Assembly: GCF_000224145.3 (NCBI RefSeq)
Contig: NC_020166.2
Span: 5,633,050-5,697,049 of the forward strand
DNA length: 64,000 nucleotides
Direction of reading: 5' to 3'
Source of the DNA: Ciona intestinalis
Lineage: Eukaryota; Chordata; Ascidiacea; Phlebobranchia; Cionidae
Each line of letters starts with the position of its first letter. The first letter of the stretch is position 1. The notes under the pieces are model-generated. The model made no database searches. It was given only the letters and a program-made list of their open reading frames with translations, and was not told the DNA's origin. Positions 60,881 through 64,000 of the stretch are shown here, one piece after another. Position numbers and translations under genes: made by a program.

Positions 60881-61355
60881 CACATTTTTTCGCACATTGT
60901 GCGAAAAATGTTGACAACTCCTGTTGCAGCACATGCGACGAGGAAAAGGTGAGTGATATGTTGAATTTTGTCCTAATTGTGTATTTTGTAGTTGCTTATT
61001 TGGTCTCAATGAAGAATACTCACCAAGCCACTGAATCAAAACTATACTATGGAGAGTTCATCGTCTCCACTACAATAGTAGTAGACTATAGTAGAATCCC
61101 ACTATCCCTTAACTATTTAGTAGTTAGGCTACTCATTTTTACTAACAAAAAGTTACATGTAAACAAAATCATCATCGTAATGTGTATCCTGAAAGCCAGT
61201 TTAAGTTGTGTTTGTAATGTTGTTTAAAAGGCTATAATGTTTCTTCTTTATAATGTAACTTTATTAAAGTAGTCCACTAACATGTGACATGTTTTCGGTT
61301 TTACGAGGTTGCTTGTTTAATAACTTCTACCTTTTATGTGTTGTTGTTTCTGCAG

Positions 61356-62282
61356 ATCTCCAATGCAGAACAAAAGAAGAAAATGCACACCTGCAGTGCT
61401 TGTTCAAAACAATACAAGAAGCAAAGACATTTACGACTTCATTTTGCTAGAAAACACACAAATAAAGATGACTGGAGCCATAAATGCACTGAGTGTGGTA
61501 AAGTTTTCGCAGATCAGGAAATTTTGCAGCGTCACAAGCTGTCACATGATAAGACATACAAAGCAGTTTGCCAAATTGGTGATTGTAGGAAAGAGTACAA
61601 GAGCACATCTGCACTAAGCAAGCATCGCCAACAGGCCCATGGCATCAACAAACCTCCAAAAGAAAATAGAAAAAAGTATTGTTGCGAGGTTTCTGACTGT
61701 GATGCAAATTTTTCCAAGCACCATCTTTTAAAACAGCATTCCTATCAGCACACTGCTGTCCCACCTTTTCCATGCAGCAAGTGTGACAAGCGGTTTCTTA
61801 CATTATCACATAAAGTGAGGCATGAAAAGATACACAATGGATATTCATGTAAGATGTGTTCAATAAACTGCAGTACTTGGTCCTTACTTCGAAGACATAT
61901 TGCTACAGAACACAAAGAGGTCAACAAGTGTGACGAATGTGGGTTAAGTTTTAAACAGCCATCACAACTAAAGCAGCACCTGCAAGTCCACAGTGAAAAG
62001 CGGCAAGTTTTTAAATGCACAAAGTGTGAGAAAACATATGTAAACAAATACAATTTTAAAATGCATTTTAAGATAGTGCATCTCAATGAAAAGAAGTTCC
62101 AATGTACCCATACTGGTTGTAACAAAATATTTGCCTATAAAAAGAGTTTGAAAACCCATGAACTAATTCATCAAGAAGACTACGTTCCATTGCCAAAGAA
62201 AACAAGATGTGACAAATTAAGTTGCTTATCTAGAATCACTGGTTTCAATCATGAAAAAGCTTTGTTACCTGAAGTTGCTTAA
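61356..62282 (+). CDS. GTF3A: Transcription factor IIIA, zinc-finger exon
   Basis: TFIIIA binds the internal control region of 5S rRNA genes and recruits TFIIIC/TFIIIB for Pol III. This single exon carries all nine C2H2 fingers, the number diagnostic for TFIIIA. Finger 6 has the atypical CKMCSINCSTWSLLRRH pattern that matches vertebrate TFIIIA (FVAKTWTELLKH), preceded by HNGYSC as in HEGYVC. The acceptor is at 61355 and phase 0 joins to MASTCDEEK (51494-51520). The total would be 317 aa; the C-terminal tail is short (~30 aa after finger 9). On the transposon-bearing copy exon 1 is destroyed; the first usable in-frame ATG is 61384, directly before finger 1. Confidence 0.93.
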   Translation: MSNAEQKKKMHTCSACSKQYKKQRHLRLHFARKHTNKDDWSHKCTECGKVFADQEILQRHKLSHDKTYKAVCQIGDCRKEYKSTSALSKHRQQAHGINKPPKENRKKYCCEVSDCDANFSKHHLLKQHSYQHTAVPPFPCSKCDKRFLTLSHKVRHEKIHNGYSCKMCSINCSTWSLLRRHIATEHKEVNKCDECGLSFKQPSQLKQHLQVHSEKRQVFKCTKCEKTYVNKYNFKMHFKIVHLNEKKFQCTHTGCNKIFAYKKSLKTHELIHQEDYVPLPKKTRCDKLSCLSRITGFNHEKALLPEVA

Positions 62283-62530
62283 CTGATCATAAAATTTGCT
62301 TATTGCTTAATGTTGGCTGTTAGCTACCTGTTCCTTTCATGCAATACCTTGTTTGTTTTTTTCTTTTCAACTATGGTGCACATGCATATATTCGTAAGTG
62401 GCAAGATTTAGTTCAATTGCAGCAATGTTCTATATGTGTCATTCTCCCAACAGATTTAATAGTTATCTTGTTGGATAAGGTTGCTAACTGTACTGTTGCA
62501 TAAATAAGAAACCCTACTGCCACATTCATT
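62283..62530. other. Short spacer between GTF3A and CWC15
   Basis: Only 248 bp separate the two same-strand genes, including GTF3A 3'UTR. ATAAATAAG at about 62501 could serve as a weak polyadenylation signal. No strong independent promoter is evident by eye. Confidence 0.5.
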
Positions 62531-63681
62531 ATGACAACTGCTCACCGAGCCACCTTCGCACCTGCTAAAGCCGGTGCTTCAAGAGGTGAAAGTGATTTAG
62601 GGAAATTATCAAAACAATATTCAAGTCGGGATCTACCAAGTCACAAAACACTTAAGTACAGACAACCTGGCCAGGTAAGAATTGTAATGTTAGCATAGGA
62701 TTGTGAATTCAACTAGCTAATAATTGATTAACTAAACTCTGAGTCTCCATTTTCATAAAATATGGGACATTGGAACTGTGGCCTACCTACTAGGGATGCT
62801 CTGCTGTGGGTTCTTACTTCTCCACAAAACATTTAAAGTAGTTGCTTAATACTTATTGTGATCCTAGAATGCTCCAGAAGACATCAGAGGAAGAGATCTT
62901 CGTCATGAGTTAGCTGAGAGGGAGCATTCATCAAGATCAGATAAGAGGTCTGATAGCAGGTCATCACGAGACTCCAAACGACAAAGATTAGATCATGTTC
63001 CCGCATCCAATTTAGATGCCGATGATGCTGCGCGCAGTGTATGTGGGACAGATTTTATATATTTAAGTTGCTATGTAATGTATTGTAGGATTGTTGCAGC
63101 TTATGCTTAAAAGTTTCATAATTTTAGGACAGCGACTCAGATTCTGATGACTCCGAAGATGACACAGCAGAATTAATGGCTGAGCTTAACCGAATTAAAA
63201 AAGAGAGAGCTGAAGAGACTGCAAAACTGGTGAGCTGGGTTGTGTTGCTTAAAGAGAAGTGCTGTTATAAGAATTTATAAGTTTAAGCATTATTCACCTT
63301 TTGCCCAGTATCCTTATACAGGTATATGCATTTTGTTAATGTCATATCTGCTTCTTTATTATAAAACAGGAAGAGGAAAAGAGAGAAGAAGCAGAGCGAA
63401 TCCGAACAGAAAATATTTTAAGCGGAAACCCACTTCTGACTGATGCCAAAGCAAATTCTAACTTTTCTGTGAAAAGAAGGTATCTTTATACACTGTCATA
63501 GTTGCATACAAGTTTGTTAGTTTTCATTATTAATGTTAATCTGTCTATACTTAGATGGGATGATGATGTAGTGTTTAAAAACTGTGCACGAGGTGAATCG
63601 GACAAGACAAAACAGAATTTTATCAATGACACCCTACGATCAGAATTCCACAAAAAGTTCATGGACAAATATGTGAAGTGA
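62531..63681 (+). CDS. CWC15: Spliceosome-associated protein CWC15 homologue
   Basis: Component of the Prp19-related/activated spliceosome complexes. Exons 62531-62674, 62868-63038, 63128-63229, 63370-63479 and 63555-63681 keep phase and give 217 aa (human 229). The N-terminus ([32 protein letters not shown]) and the C-terminus ([45 protein letters not shown]) match human CWC15 closely. Between them lie an Arg/Ser-rich stretch, the conserved PASNLDADD, an acidic Asp/Ser run and a charged helical segment ([17 protein letters not shown]). Complete gene. Confidence 0.97.
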
Positions 63682-64000
63682 ATGGTAAACAAACATGATG
63701 GTGGGAATACAAAGCAAGGATGTCGCGACCTGATGAAATTAAATGTATTTCTGTTATTGGCTATAACAGTAATCTTAAGCATATGTTGTATTTGCTATTT
63801 TTTATTTGGTTCTGTCAGTTTACTTTTAATTACATGTGGATAAAAGTCAAGTAAAGTCGTTCATACATCACTGCACATACAAATGTAAAAAAATTAAATT
63901 TGGAGAGGTACAAGCTAAAGTATGTGCGAACAGTATTCAACATACCAACAATTAAATAAGCTTAATTCACATATTATGTAAAAATTTCTATATATAAGCA
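63682..64000. other. CWC15 3'UTR and downstream sequence
   Basis: AT-rich; no exon seen. CWC15 polyadenylation must lie here or beyond the edge (AATTAAATAAG at about 63949 is a weak candidate). Confidence 0.4.

Larger units (their letters stand above)
52520..60926 (-). mobile_element. 8.4-kb autonomous-type DNA transposon with KDZ/HMGXB3-like transposase
   Basis: Boundaries come from comparison with the empty site at 51494-51778. The flanking direct repeat cagcacatgNgacgagg (52503-52519 and 60927-60943) is 17 bp with one mismatch. An identical 26-bp inverted repeat lies at 52535-52560 and 60877-60902, starting GCACAATGTGCG at the left end and mirrored at the right. The 15 bp (left) and 24 bp (right) outside it are only weakly similar (shared GTTG). 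Subterminal arrays of a ~51-bp palindromic unit follow at each end. One multi-exon gene occupies the interior on the minus strand. A 518-bp MITE is nested in its second intron. Confidence 0.88.

Noticed and set aside
61745..62159. Minus-strand ORFs opposite the zinc-finger exon
   Set aside because: Shadows of the nine-finger TFIIIA frame on the plus strand.

Overview
The window is AT-rich, intron-rich animal DNA with short introns, strong gt/ag splice sites and many small transposable elements. Protein content (UBA1, anosmin-1, FAM110, RTCA, TFIIIA, CWC15) and the SINE/MITE load point to a tunicate, most likely an ascidian of the genus Ciona. That assignment is inference; no species-diagnostic search was possible.

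Layout. (1) 18-3540, minus: 5' part of an anosmin-1 (ANOS1/KAL1) homologue, running off the left edge. (2) 5722-19393, plus: complete UBA1 (ubiquitin E1), 21 coding exons, 1087 aa, with a TIR element and a hAT-like element in its introns. (3) 20428-30100, minus: a 17-exon, 1148-aa somatomedin-B-domain, Methuselah-like seven-transmembrane receptor. Its introns hold many copies of one ~200-bp MITE family and two U3 snoRNA genes on the opposite strand. (4) 33308-38935, minus: a long FAM110 homologue. (5) 38936-48000: about 9 kb with no recognisable gene. (6) 48318-49661, plus: RNA 3'-terminal phosphate cyclase (RTCA), intronless CDS. (7) 51494-62282, plus: the TFIIIA (GTF3A) gene, whose first coding exon is present once intact and once split by an 8.4-kb DNA transposon. 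(8) 62531-63681, plus: CWC15, 217 aa, 5 exons.

The most notable system is the transposon at about 52520-60926. It encodes, on the minus strand, a ~23-exon protein combining C2H2 zinc fingers, a SWIM-type CxC...CxH finger, a cysteine cluster and DDE-like core resembling KDZ/HMGXB3 transposases, a ULP1-type (C48) SUMO-protease-like domain and a C-terminal PHD finger. Its ends carry inverted repeats followed by large arrays of ~51-bp palindromic subterminal repeats (about 17 units left, 4 right, in opposite orientation). The insertion is flanked by a 17-bp direct repeat (16/17), and the window also holds an uninterrupted copy of the same site next to a 50-N gap, so empty and filled versions can be compared directly.

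Exon boundaries below were read by eye from splice signals and reading-frame continuity; those described as checked keep phase across every junction.
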